The position numbers were made by a program, and so were the translations under genes. Shown piece after piece: positions 30,086-39,354 of a DNA stretch of 43,585 nucleotides. Source of the stretch: an uncultured Enterobacteriaceae bacterium. Its GTDB lineage: Bacteria > Pseudomonadota > Gammaproteobacteria > Enterobacterales > Enterobacteriaceae. The stretch covers positions 1 to 43,585 of the forward strand of contig CANRKT010000028.1 in the NCBI GenBank assembly GCA_947631255.1, written 5' to 3'. A model generated the notes under the pieces. That model was not told where the DNA came from and made no database searches. It saw only the letters and a list, made by a program, of their open reading frames with translations. Numbering within the stretch: the stretch's first letter is position 1; each line of letters opens with the position of its first letter.

Positions 30086-31696
30086 TTATTTTTCAATCGA
30101 TACGTTGTCAAAGTGGTGTTTGCCCAGTGGGTCAACCACATAACCTTTAACTTCTTTGCGCACAGGCTCATAGACTGTGGAGTGAGCGATGATCAACGCA
30201 GGTGCTTGTTCATTCATCACGACCTGAGCTTGCTTATACAGCTCAACACGCTTTTCGTGATTGTCAGTGGTACGTGCAGGAAGAATGATTTCTTCAAATG
30301 GCTGGTAGCACCAACGAGAGTAGTTAGAGCCTTGTTGTGCAGCAGCACAGCTAAACAGAGTACCGAAGAAGTTATCCGGATCCCCATTGTCGCCAGTCCA
30401 GCCCATCATGACAGCCTGGTGCTCACCTGCTTTAGCTCGTTTGAGGTATTCGCCCCACTCGTAGGTGACGATATTGGCTTTAACACCGACTTTCGCCCAG
30501 TCAGCCTGAATCATCTCAGCCATACGACGAGCATTTGGGTTGTATGGGCGCTGAACGGGCATTGCCCACAGGTCAACGGTGAAGCCATCAGCAAGACCGG
30601 CTTCTTCCAGCAGCGCTTTCGCTTTTTCTGGGTCGTAGTTGTAGTCTTTTACATCATCGTTATAGCCCCACATGGTGGGTGGGATCAGGTTTTTCGCCGA
30701 GCTACCGGCACCCTGATATACCGCATCGATGATGGCGTCTTTATTCACTGCGTACGACAGTGCCTGGCGTACTTTTACGTTATCAAACGGTTTTTTCTCG
30801 GTATTAAAGGAGACATAACCTACGTTCAGACCTGGCTGCTCTTTCAGGTCGACATTCTTATCTTCTTTCAGACGAGCAATATCGGCTGGGTTTGGATAAG
30901 GCATGACCTGGCATTCATTTTTCTGCAGCTTGGCATAACGCACAGAAGCATCTGGCGTAATAGAGAAGACCAGACGGTCAATCTGTGGTTTGGTGCCCCA
31001 GTAACCAGGGAAAGCTTTATACAGAATACGGGAGTCTTTCTGGTACTGCTGTAACTGGAATGGACCGGTACCGATTGGATTCAGGTCAATCTTCTCAGGG
31101 GTTCCCGCTTTCATCATGTTGTCGGCATATTCTTTAGAAAGAATAGAGGCGAAGTCCATCGCGAGGTCAGCAAGGAATGGCGCTTCTGGGCGAGCGAGAA
31201 CGAATTGAACGGTATTATCGTCAACCTTTTTCACTTCAGTGATAAGGTCAGGTAAGTCCATACCAATGAAGTATTCATAGCTGCCACCAGACACTTTATG
31301 GTACGGGTTTTCTGGATTCTTCTGACGATCAAATGAGAACACGACATCGTCTGCGTTCATATCGCGAGTCGGTTTGAAGTCTTTATTGTCTTGCCATTTC
31401 ACACCTGGACGAAGATGGAAAGTATAAGTCTTACCATCTTCACTGATTTCCCATTTCTCGGCCAGGCCCGGGACGATTTCAGTTGTACCGGTTTTAAACT
31501 CTACCAGGCGGTTATAAATAGGGACTGAGCTGGCGTCATAGGTCGTACCAGAGGTAAAGAGCTGAGGGTTAAAACCTTCGGGCGAACCTTCTGAACAGTA
31601 AACCAAAGTATTAGCTTGCACGCTTGCTGCAACGGTCAGAGCAACAAGGCTCAGGCCAAACTTCAGTATCCCTGACTTCTTCAAGGAAATAGGCAT
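30086..31696 (-). CDS. dppA: Periplasmic dipeptide-binding protein DppA
   Basis: A 536-aa family 5 solute-binding protein that captures dipeptides (and haem or 5-aminolevulinate in E. coli) for DppBCDF. Residues 1-28 are a signal peptide (KKSGILKFGLSLVALTVAAS then VQA, cleavage before NTLVYC). Conserved blocks include EGFNPQLFTSGTTYDAS and YTFHLRPGVKWQDNKDF. It is the first gene of the operon and has a CA-rich leader that probably binds the small RNA GcvB. The two cysteine pairs seen in E. coli DppA appear kept (CSEGS, FSCAAAQ, RWCYQPF). Confidence 0.97.
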   Translation of the reverse strand: MPISLKKSGILKFGLSLVALTVAASVQANTLVYCSEGSPEGFNPQLFTSGTTYDASSVPIYNRLVEFKTGTTEIVPGLAEKWEISEDGKTYTFHLRPGVKWQDNKDFKPTRDMNADDVVFSFDRQKNPENPYHKVSGGSYEYFIGMDLPDLITEVKKVDDNTVQFVLARPEAPFLADLAMDFASILSKEYADNMMKAGTPEKIDLNPIGTGPFQLQQYQKDSRILYKAFPGYWGTKPQIDRLVFSITPDASVRYAKLQKNECQVMPYPNPADIARLKEDKNVDLKEQPGLNVGYVSFNTEKKPFDNVKVRQALSYAVNKDAIIDAVYQGAGSSAKNLIPPTMWGYNDDVKDYNYDPEKAKALLEEAGLADGFTVDLWAMPVQRPYNPNARRMAEMIQADWAKVGVKANIVTYEWGEYLKRAKAGEHQAVMMGWTGDNGDPDNFFGTLFSCAAAQQGSNYSRWCYQPFEEIILPARTTDNHEKRVELYKQAQVVMNEQAPALIIAHSTVYEPVRKEVKGYVVDPLGKHHFDNVSIEK

Positions 31697-31708
31697 TATT
31701 TTGCTCCA

Positions 31709-31727
31709 ATTGTGTGTGGTGTTGTAT
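31709..31727 (-). promoter_or_regulatory. CA-rich dppA leader, probable GcvB target
   Basis: On the minus strand the leader reads ATACAACACCACACACAAT just before the GGAG ribosome site of dppA. GcvB represses dppA in E. coli and Salmonella by pairing its G/U-rich R1 region with a CA-rich leader like this (literature). The gcvB gene itself is not in the window. Confidence 0.65.
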
Positions 31728-32320
31728 GACTACTCACCGCTGATCATTGTTATTTATTTGCGATCGATACGGTATACCCGAAGGCGGTAAAGAGGCAGCT
31801 GTTCCTTTTGCGTGTGATGGACAGAAGCAGCGCAGACAGTTCGTGTATGGCCTCTATTGCACTACAATCTGTCAATAGATGATCCAAACGTCAATATGGA
31901 TCGTGGGGATTTGCCTTCTGGATGGGATTTTGCTGGCAAAGATTAAAAAAACTTTTCACTGCAATTTACAGTGGTGAACATTATGCTATGTGCTATTTCT
32001 AGTTGTTTATTCCAACAATTCACAATCAACTAGTAACAATCACTGTTTTTATTGATAGTAAAATTTGTGTTAAATGACGAATTATTGAACGATTAGAATT
32101 GTGATCTGCGTCGCTTCTAGCAATAAATGCTGTAGCAGGTGATAAACAGTGAAGTAAACGACTAAAGTTAACGATAACAAAATCTGATGCTATATCGCGC
32201 CTGAGATGTGATAAGCATGGTCAGACATCATCTTTTAGGCTGCCAGGATATTAGGGGTAAGAACTAGCCGAATCACGTCGCTTTGCTATGTTCATCGGCT
32301 AGCTGAGAGCGAGTCAGAAT
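31728..32320. other. Intergenic region between dppA and eptB
   Basis: About 590 bp with no supported gene. In E. coli the proline tRNA gene proK lies here, but I find no tRNA-like sequence. The dppA-proximal part must contain the dpp promoter; TTGACA occurs on the minus strand near 31875, but I see no clear matching -10. An inverted repeat CACTG...CAGTG lies at 31957-31973. Near the eptB end CTAGCCGA (32264-32271) pairs with TCGGCTAG (32295-32302) across a 23-nt loop. Confidence 0.5.
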
Positions 32321-34000
32321 TTACTGGGGAGTGCCGTTCTCAGGAATATGACACCAGTTATTATTCTGATTAATTCCCCCGTCAGGCGAGGTATAGCCTA
32401 AACAACCCAGAATTGAGTCATAAAGCTCAACATGACGGTGTGAGACTTGTTTGTTGGCCTCTTCCTGTAAATGTTCAAAGGCGAGTTTATTTTTGGGGTT
32501 CTCAAGGAACTTGTCTGATGCCCAGACCAACAGTGGGACACGGAACTGTTCTGGCGGAGCCATATGACGAGGAGTTCCGTGCAGATGCGTCGACTCGCTT
32601 ATAGACTCACCATGATCGGCAGCATAGAAGACAATTGCCCGTTTGTTACGAAGCTGGTCCAGTACGCTACTGATTACGGTATCGGTATACAGCACTGAGT
32701 TATCGAAGGCATTGATCAATGACTCTTTTGAACAGCCGTTATCAATGCTGACGCATTCTGGAGTCCACTCCGCAAAGCTACGTGGATAACGCTGAGCGTA
32801 GGAAAAGTGTGAGCCTTTAGTATGTAGAATTATCAAGTGTTTGCCCTTAGGGTATTGCTTCAGGGACTGACTCACTTCATTGATTAACAGCATGTCATCA
32901 ACCGTTTTGCCGTGATTACGTGGATTAGCGGCAATTTCTTCACGGAATGTGAAGCTATCTGGCATAGCATTTTTGTAGAACCACACTTCGCTTTGCATAG
33001 CAAAAATATTGGAGCTAAAACCCAGCTGTTTTAGTACTGCAAAGATATTTTGTTCTTTCAGTGTGCGCTGTTGATTATCTGACGCCCCACCTTCACGCAC
33101 AAACATGCAACGAAGTGACAGTTTGGTCGCGGTATCACAAGACTCACCGCGGAATGCAACCAGATTCTTTTCCTGAGAGAGTTTGGGCGTAGTATCACGT
33201 TCGTAACCTAATATTCCCATATGATCCCAGCGCGTTGTTTCGCCGATAATAAAGACGACATAGGTGTCTTCAATATTCTCCGGAGCAACATAGTTAAATA
33301 TCTTCGCTGGATTTAACAATGAATTATTGTCATCTGACTCATCCGCTTTAGCCCACACATAAAGCCCTAATGCAGATACCCAGTTTGACGGAAGATAGGA
33401 GCTTGCTACGACGCCACCGTAACTGGCCGTATCGATAGTAGTGCCCTGTTCACTCTCTTCCTGTAAGTCACTCAGCAGACGTAAAGGACCCCAGACCAGC
33501 AGAGCGGTACATAAAATAATAGCAATACTTTTGATGAACTGACCGGGCGCCATAAGCTGCCTGATGAGGGTATCGTATGATGTATTACGCCAAATCATAT
33601 AAAGCGGCAGAGCACTGACCAACACAATCCAGAGTATAAATTTATAGCCAATAACTTCTTTAGACAGGTCTATATCAGTCGTCATCACTGAAACAATTAT
33701 GCCGTAACCAATAACGACATTCAGAAATGTCATGTAGTAGCTGGCGGCTACGGAGATAACGACGACGCATGTTGCCAGAATACGCCAGACGGCACGGCCA
33801 AAAAGGGACAAAATACGCAGTAGAAAGAAGGTGACGAGTACGCAAGCGACGACCTCCGCCACCGCCGATAATTCTTTCCAAACAATCAATGTTTGTGCGC
33901 TGAATCGTTGATAAAAAACCGTGATATTTAGAAGCAATCCAATATATAAGGCGAGAAGGAAGCATAACTTCTGATGACTAATTGATTTAATTTTATTCAT
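32321..34000 (-). CDS. eptB: Kdo2-lipid A phosphoethanolamine 7''-transferase EptB
   Basis: A 559-aa inner-membrane enzyme that adds phosphoethanolamine to the outer Kdo residue of lipopolysaccharide (E. coli 563 aa). Five hydrophobic segments occupy about residues 10-175. The periplasmic alkaline-phosphatase-fold domain follows, with the metal motif IIGETTRWDHMG at about 251-262, the probable nucleophile Thr290 or Thr292 in SCDTATKLSLRCMF, and the metal site YAADHGESISES. It is downstream of the dpp region, as in E. coli, and diverges from tag. In E. coli it is controlled by sigma-E and the small RNA MgrR; nothing here confirms that. Confidence 0.94.
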   Translation of the reverse strand: MNKIKSISHQKLCFLLALYIGLLLNITVFYQRFSAQTLIVWKELSAVAEVVACVLVTFFLLRILSLFGRAVWRILATCVVVISVAASYYMTFLNVVIGYGIIVSVMTTDIDLSKEVIGYKFILWIVLVSALPLYMIWRNTSYDTLIRQLMAPGQFIKSIAIILCTALLVWGPLRLLSDLQEESEQGTTIDTASYGGVVASSYLPSNWVSALGLYVWAKADESDDNNSLLNPAKIFNYVAPENIEDTYVVFIIGETTRWDHMGILGYERDTTPKLSQEKNLVAFRGESCDTATKLSLRCMFVREGGASDNQQRTLKEQNIFAVLKQLGFSSNIFAMQSEVWFYKNAMPDSFTFREEIAANPRNHGKTVDDMLLINEVSQSLKQYPKGKHLIILHTKGSHFSYAQRYPRSFAEWTPECVSIDNGCSKESLINAFDNSVLYTDTVISSVLDQLRNKRAIVFYAADHGESISESTHLHGTPRHMAPPEQFRVPLLVWASDKFLENPKNKLAFEHLQEEANKQVSHRHVELYDSILGCLGYTSPDGGINQNNNWCHIPENGTPQ

Positions 34001-34239
34001 TTAGGGCTTTTGCAGACCAGTTCGGGAAGTGTGGGTTTGACCATAGCGAATATATAAAGTTCTTACTAGCTCCAGTAAATGCCGATAATCCAGCAATATG
34101 TGAAAAAAAATCGTCTTAATCTTCCGTAAAAGGAGTCTGATATTCGATATCAGTTTATTATTTATATCTATTTATTCAATGACAGCCTGACTTGTCCTCA
34201 CTATAGAACCTGGTAATCTTTATTGTAAGGAATTGAAGA

Positions 34240-34803
34240 ATGGAGCGTTGTGGATGGGTAACCGTAGATCCCTTATATCTTGCATATCACGATCTTGAAT
34301 GGGGGGTGGCGGTTCATGACAGACAACGATTATTTGAGATGATATGTCTGGAAGGACAGCAAGCGGGTCTTTCCTGGATAACCATCCTCAAAAAGCGTGA
34401 AAACTATCGTCAGTGTTTTCATCATTTTTCCCCTGAAGCGGTCGCACAAATGACCCTCAGTGATGTTGATAATTTGATGCGTAATGCCGGGATTATTCGT
34501 CATCGAGGTAAAATCGAAGCCATCATTAATAACGCCCGGGCGTTACTGGCAATGGAGGCGAAAGGTGAAGACTTCTCGGCACTGGTATGGTCATTTGTGA
34601 GTGGTCATCCCGTGGTGACTCACCCTGTTGAGCTCTCAGAAATCCCGACGAAAACGCACAATTCTGCAGCCTTGTCTCGTGCTTTGAAGCAGAGAGGATT
34701 TAAATTTGTAGGAGCCACGACTTGTTATGCTTTTATGCAGGCTTGTGGACTGGTTAACGATCATATTGTCGGATGCTTTTGTCATCAGGATAAACCGCAA
34801 TGA
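34240..34803 (+). CDS. tag: DNA-3-methyladenine glycosylase I
   Basis: A 187-aa base-excision repair enzyme that removes 3-methyladenine from DNA. It has the Tag zinc-binding residues Cys4, His17, His175 and Cys179 (MERCGWV, AYHDLEWG, HIVGCFCH) and the block EGQQAGLSWITILKKRENYR. Length equals E. coli Tag. Its stop overlaps the yiaC start by 4 bp, so the two are an operon as in E. coli. Confidence 0.97.
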   Translation: MERCGWVTVDPLYLAYHDLEWGVAVHDRQRLFEMICLEGQQAGLSWITILKKRENYRQCFHHFSPEAVAQMTLSDVDNLMRNAGIIRHRGKIEAIINNARALLAMEAKGEDFSALVWSFVSGHPVVTHPVELSEIPTKTHNSAALSRALKQRGFKFVGATTCYAFMQACGLVNDHIVGCFCHQDKPQ

Positions 34804-35237
34804 TTCTTCCCTATAAACCATACCAGCTAGATACACTGATGGATTTGTGGCTTGAGAGTACTATCAGTGGACATCCGTTTATTGCCACAAGCTACTGGCA
34901 TGACAGTCGCTCAGTCGTCCGTGATGTCTATATTCCCCATTCCGAAACTTGGGTGTATATGCAAGAGGAGAGGATGATAGGGTTTATCAGCATTATTGAC
35001 AGGCAGTTTATTGGCGCACTTTTTGTTGCCTCTTCCCATACTGGAAATGGCGTCGGGAGTCAGTTACTGAAGCATGTTCAGTCCCGTTTTCCTGCTTTAA
35101 GTCTTGAGGTCTATCAGAAAAATCAGCGGGCGGTTCATTTCTATCACCATCTGGGATTTCGTATCGAAGAGGCGGCCTGGCAGAGTGATACTCAGCATCC
35201 TACCTGGATTATGCGCTGGAAAAACCACGAAAAATAA
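34800..35237 (+). CDS. yiaC: YiaC, GNAT-family N-acetyltransferase
   Basis: A 145-aa GNAT acetyltransferase; E. coli YiaC (146 aa) is reported to act as a protein lysine acetyltransferase. The acetyl-CoA-binding motif reads VASSHTGNGVGSQLLKHVQ, and the family's later strand and helix follow as LEVYQKNQRAVHFYHHLGF. ATGA overlap with tag indicates translational coupling. Confidence 0.93.
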   Translation: MILPYKPYQLDTLMDLWLESTISGHPFIATSYWHDSRSVVRDVYIPHSETWVYMQEERMIGFISIIDRQFIGALFVASSHTGNGVGSQLLKHVQSRFPALSLEVYQKNQRAVHFYHHLGFRIEEAAWQSDTQHPTWIMRWKNHEK

Positions 35238-35358
35238 CCCAATGGCATGATTTTTTTTTTCTGACTGTGATTTATCAGAATACTTCCCTGAATTATTCGC
35301 TGATTTTTTTCATAATAATCGACTAGTACAGATCACGCAGGACCAGAGGAAAAATACA

Positions 35359-36021
35359 ATGAAAAAACGAGTTGTGGCCATTGCTGCCATCGTATGTGGC
35401 ACATTAGCGATTTCGGGTTGTACCACCAATCCTTATAGTGGCGAAAAAGAGGTGGGTAATTCTGCCATTGGAGCGGGGGTGGGATCGCTGGTGGGGGCAG
35501 GAATTGGTGTCATTTCCTCATCGAAAAAAGACAGGGGTAAAGGCGCGCTGATTGGTGCTGCCAGCGGTGCTGCACTGGGAGGCGGGATCGGTTATTACAT
35601 GGATGTGCAGGAAGCGAAACTGCGTGAAAAAATGCGCGGCACTGGGGTGAGTGTCACCCGTAATGGGGATAATATTGTCCTGAACATGCCAAATAATGTG
35701 ACCTTTGACAGCAGCAGCGCCACGCTGAAACCTGCCGGTGCTAACACTTTGACCGGCGTGGCGATGGTTCTGAAAGAGTATCCGAAAACAGCGGTCAATG
35801 TTGCGGGTTATACTGACAGTACCGGGGGTGCTGAGCTTAACCAGAAATTATCGCAACAGCGCGCAGATAGTGTAGCGAGCTCGCTGATTACTCAGGGGGT
35901 GGCTGTTAACCGCCTTCGTACTATGGGTATGGGGCCTGCGGATCCTATCGCGAGTAATAGCACGACAGAAGGAAAGGCACAAAACCGTCGCGTAGAGATT
36001 ACTTTAAGCCCGCTTAGCTAA
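35359..36021 (+). CDS. yiaD: YiaD, OmpA-family outer-membrane lipoprotein
   Basis: A 220-aa lipoprotein (E. coli 219). The signal peptide ends in the lipobox AISGC with Cys21 lipidated. A glycine-zipper region follows (SAIGAGVGSLVGAGIG, ALIGAASGAALGGGIG, about residues 35-85). The C-terminal OmpA-like peptidoglycan-binding domain is at about 105-218 (VTFDSSSATLKP, VAGYTDSTGG, RVEITLSPL). In E. coli it can suppress bamD defects. The ATG has AGAGGAAA upstream. Confidence 0.95.
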   Translation: MKKRVVAIAAIVCGTLAISGCTTNPYSGEKEVGNSAIGAGVGSLVGAGIGVISSSKKDRGKGALIGAASGAALGGGIGYYMDVQEAKLREKMRGTGVSVTRNGDNIVLNMPNNVTFDSSSATLKPAGANTLTGVAMVLKEYPKTAVNVAGYTDSTGGAELNQKLSQQRADSVASSLITQGVAVNRLRTMGMGPADPIASNSTTEGKAQNRRVEITLSPLS

Positions 36022-36030
36022 GGGTATTAC

Positions 36031-36055
36031 TTGCCTCGGCTGAGTGCCGGGGCAA
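36031..36055 (+). terminator. Hairpin after yiaD
   Basis: TTGCCTCGGC pairs with GCCGGGGCAA (10 bp with one G-T pair) around TGAGT, 9 bp after yiaD. It lacks a T tract, so it is a weak terminator or an mRNA-end structure. Confidence 0.45.
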
Positions 36056-36247
36056 AAATCGCGTGTAAATGCTATTGTCAGGCTTGTTGCGAGTCGCCGG
36101 GATTTCTCCTGACAGACGATATTTTTCGATACAATATCTCCTTACCGTCAGCCAAGGATAAAATATTAACGCATTCCTGTATACTCCAGTGAGATAAGAT
36201 GGTCCGGCGTCAGAATCATTACCAAAGGCGTCATTGGGAGAGTTAGT

Positions 36248-37577
36248 TTGCGTGTTCGTCGTTCTCTTACGATAAAACAAATGGCGGTGGTTTCTGCCGT
36301 TGCGGTCGTGTTTATTTTTGTTTTTATCGTCATTCAGCTCTTTTATTTCGTTCAACAGAACCGTAATGACACTGTGCTTCGTATAGAAAACATGGCTAAT
36401 TCGGTACGGGTCCCGCTCGCCCAGGCGGTACTGACAGCAGATATTCCACAAGCAGAAGAAGTACTCCATACGCTTCAATCAGCCGACATCATCAGCCGGG
36501 TTGACGTCGTCCTTCCTGACCAATTTCAGGCCTTAAGGGTAAACTTTGCCCCGGAAGGAAAGATCCCACGGCTGGTTAGCCGTTTGTTTGGGCTTCCCGT
36601 TCAAGTTTCTCAACCACTTTATGCGCTTGGCCAGCCGGGGAGCTCGCAGCCTTTCGCCTATTTGGTATTACAGGCAGACTCGCGATATCTCTATCGCTTT
36701 ATTCTCTCTACATTATCGATACTTTTGACGACCTATCTATTACTTGCCTTGATTCTGACAGTGAGTATTAGCTGGTTTATTAATCGGCTGGTGATTCATC
36801 CGATTCGTAAAATTGCTCATGAACTGGATAGCTTTAGCCCGAAAGATATCGGGCCACATCAGTTACAGATGCCTGAATTCCATCAGGATGATGAAATAGG
36901 TGTGCTGGTACGCAATTACAATCGTAATCAGCAGGCATGCTGTCCGGCACAAACGAGCGATACCGAACTGCCCGATGAGACAGCATTTCAGGGGCTACTG
37001 AGTCGCTATCAGCAAGGTGCATTACTGATTATGACCAGTACGCAGCAGGATATGACATGCCAGGCATTGAACACGAATCAGAGCTATCTACAACGTCAGC
37101 TATGGCGAGAAAAGATCCATCGACTCCTCCCCCGTTCGGTTATCCTGGCGCAACTCAATAATGATGCACTGGGGATATTTATCGATGAGGTGAGTGATCC
37201 CAGGGTTGCGATGAAGTATGCCCAGCAATTGATGAGCCGGTTTGATGAACCTTCCGCTATCCAATCCACTGATGACCGCTCTGTGACCAGTATCGGTATT
37301 GCGATGTTAAGTCCGACGTTGAGTGCGAAAGATGCCTGCCACCAAGCGACCTCTGCGGCACTGATTGCTAGTTGTCGCGGGGGGGATCAGATACAATTTT
37401 TTGAGCCACCTGATAATGATCCAAGCGCGAGATTTGCATCATCTGAAATCAGTCCCGGTCGATATTTTAAAAATAGATAAGCGCTTTATTGAAGGGCTGC
37501 CAGAAGATGCTGTTATGGTCGAAGTTATTGTCACTATGGCCAATATACTGGGGCTGCAGGCGTCTTTTATATCCTAA
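36248..37577 (+). pseudogene. pdeK: pdeK (yhjK) pseudogene, EAL domain deleted
   Basis: The first 1233 bp encode 410 aa matching the N-terminal part of PdeK: membrane segments at about 12-35 and 157-185, a HAMP region (NRLVIHPIRKIAHELDSF), and a degenerate GGDEF-like domain ending GDQIQFFEPP. The start is TTG at RVRRSLTIKQM. Near 37430 the sequence jumps, out of frame, to the late EAL motif HHLKSVPVDILKIDKRFIEG (37441-37500), and the frame stops at 37577. About 165 residues holding the EAL catalytic core, and the C-terminus, are missing compared with the ~650-aa E. coli protein. Phosphodiesterase activity against cyclic di-GMP must be lost, although a membrane-HAMP fragment could still be made. 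Confidence 0.85.
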
Positions 37578-37633
37578 ATCATTCAAGTTGTTTGTCGCGG
37601 AGCCGAAGAAATCTAATGAGCACAGACAAACGA

Positions 37634-37667
37634 CATGATTCAGTAACCTGAGTCATGTTTTTATTTT
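37634..37667 (+). terminator. Rho-independent terminator after pdeK remnant
   Basis: CATGATTCAG pairs with CTGAGTCATG (one G-T pair) around TAAC, followed by TTTTTATTTTT. It lies 57 bp beyond the end of the remnant. Confidence 0.8.
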
Positions 37668-37787
37668 TCATTTCCAAAGGTGATGTTTTGGTAAGAATGT
37701 GGTCGAACAAATTGGTTCATGACGACAGGGCACGTAAACAAGCTCGCGACATCTATTTTTTAACCAGGATTGTTTTTAGGGGTTCAC

Positions 37788-39260
37788 ATGCAGAACACCA
37801 AAATTAGATTTTTAGCCGGTGGCTTACTGTTACTGATAGCCGGCGGTTATGCACAAGCAGAAACATTGCAACCAGACCCAGCCTGGCAGCAAGGAAAGCT
37901 GGCAAATGGCTTTCAGTGGCACATTTTAGGCACACCTCAGCGGCCGAGTGATCGCGTAGAAATGCGTTTACTTATTAACACCGGGTCGCTGGTAGAAAGT
38001 GCACAGCAGAGCGGTTTCAGCCATTTTCTGTCAAGCCTGATGCTTAATCAGGCCGCTCAGCAGGACGGTGCATTGTGGCAGCAAAGTGTTGATCCGCAGC
38101 GTCCGGCACCCCCAGCGATTGTTTCTTATGACAAGACATTGTTTAATTTAAGCTTACCCAATAACCGCAGTGATTTGCTAAAAGCGGCGTTACATTCACT
38201 GGCAAAAAGTACGGGTAGCTTACAGGTGACGTCAGAGGCAGTGAATGCCACTTTAGGTATGGATAAGCCAGTAAAAACCTGGCCAGATACTCAGGATAAC
38301 TGGTGGCGCTATCGTCTGAAGGGATCGGCCTTGTTGGGTCATGATCCAGCGAGCAAAATGATTCATCCGATTGATGCCGAAAAGCTAAAAGGCTTCTATG
38401 AGAAATGGTATACACCGGATGCGATGACCCTGGTTGTTGTCGGTAATATTGATAGCCGTAGTCTGGTTGAGCAGCTGAATAAAACTTTTGGTGAACTGAA
38501 AGGGAAACGTGAATCACCCGCTCCAGTGCCTAGCCTGGCAGCACTTAGTCCAAATCCAGTGAGTCTGATGAGTCATTATGTCCGTCAGAATAAATTGTCA
38601 CTGACTTGGGATGCCCCCTGGCAGCCTATCCGTGAGTCTGGTGCGTTGCTGAATTATTGGCGTGTGGATTTAGCCAGAGAAGCCCTCTTCTGGAATGTTC
38701 GCCAGAATCTAGAAAAAAAGAATATCAAAGATACCCATTTGAGCTTTGATTGCCGTGTGCTTTATCAGCTTGCTCAATGCGCTATTAATATTGAGTCACC
38801 GACGGATAAACTGACCACGAATCTGGCACTGGTTGGGCGTGAATTACTGGCAGTGAAAAACAATGGCCTGTCACAGGATGAATTTAATACTCTGATAGCG
38901 CAAAAGAAGAACGAGCTAAGCCAATTGTTTACCACTTACGCCCGTATGGATACCGGTATGCTGATGGGTCAGCGTATGCGTTCTCAGCAAAATCAGGTGG
39001 TGGATATTGCACCGGAAAACTATCAGAAGCTGCGGCAGAACTTTCTTGATAACCTGACGGTCGCCATCTTAAATCAAGATCTGCACCAACAGCTTTCTCA
39101 TGATATGTCATTGATACTTCTGCAGCCTCTGGGCGAGCCAGAATACAATATGAAAGAGCTTCAGACTGTCTGGGATAAAGTGATGATGCCGCAGGCTACA
39201 CCTCCAGCAACTGATTACCCTAAACAGGAAGTGACTGAAGTGGAAATCGTATCGCCTTAG
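37788..39260 (+). CDS. yhjJ: YhjJ, periplasmic M16-family peptidase-like protein
   Basis: A 490-aa exported protein related to M16 (pitrilysin) zinc peptidases; E. coli YhjJ is 498 aa. A signal peptide spans about residues 1-25 (ending GYAQA). The position of the HxxEH zinc motif reads SGFSHFLSSLM, so the glutamate and second histidine are missing, as in E. coli YhjJ. It is therefore probably not an active peptidase. Other family blocks remain (FYEKWYTPDAMTLVVVGNI). The ATG at 37788 has AGGGG five bases upstream; the frame opens six codons earlier. The E. coli neighbour dctA is absent. Confidence 0.93.
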   Translation: MQNTKIRFLAGGLLLLIAGGYAQAETLQPDPAWQQGKLANGFQWHILGTPQRPSDRVEMRLLINTGSLVESAQQSGFSHFLSSLMLNQAAQQDGALWQQSVDPQRPAPPAIVSYDKTLFNLSLPNNRSDLLKAALHSLAKSTGSLQVTSEAVNATLGMDKPVKTWPDTQDNWWRYRLKGSALLGHDPASKMIHPIDAEKLKGFYEKWYTPDAMTLVVVGNIDSRSLVEQLNKTFGELKGKRESPAPVPSLAALSPNPVSLMSHYVRQNKLSLTWDAPWQPIRESGALLNYWRVDLAREALFWNVRQNLEKKNIKDTHLSFDCRVLYQLAQCAINIESPTDKLTTNLALVGRELLAVKNNGLSQDEFNTLIAQKKNELSQLFTTYARMDTGMLMGQRMRSQQNQVVDIAPENYQKLRQNFLDNLTVAILNQDLHQQLSHDMSLILLQPLGEPEYNMKELQTVWDKVMMPQATPPATDYPKQEVTEVEIVSP

Positions 39261-39283
39261 TAAGAAAATAGCTTCCACTTCGG

Positions 39284-39317
39284 ACGTAAGGGAGTCAGTA
39301 CTTCGACTCTCTTACGT
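39284..39317. terminator. Hairpin between convergent yhjJ and kdgK
   Basis: ACGTAAGGGAGTC pairs with GACTCTCTTACGT (13 bp with one G-T pair) around an 8-nt loop. It lies between two convergent genes, with no T tract, and may serve both ends. Confidence 0.5.
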
Positions 39318-39354
39318 GCTCCACTGCTATACCTGAATCGCCAGCGAACTATGT

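Noticed and set aside
30080-31054. 324-codon open frame on the plus strand opposite dppA
   Set aside because: It lies antisense to the end of dppA, which is a clear gene; the translated sequence has no family pattern and no start signal.
31728-32320. Expected proK tRNA gene between dppA and eptB
   Set aside because: I looked for the conserved tRNA arms (TTCGAATCC, acceptor ends, CCA) and found none on either strand.
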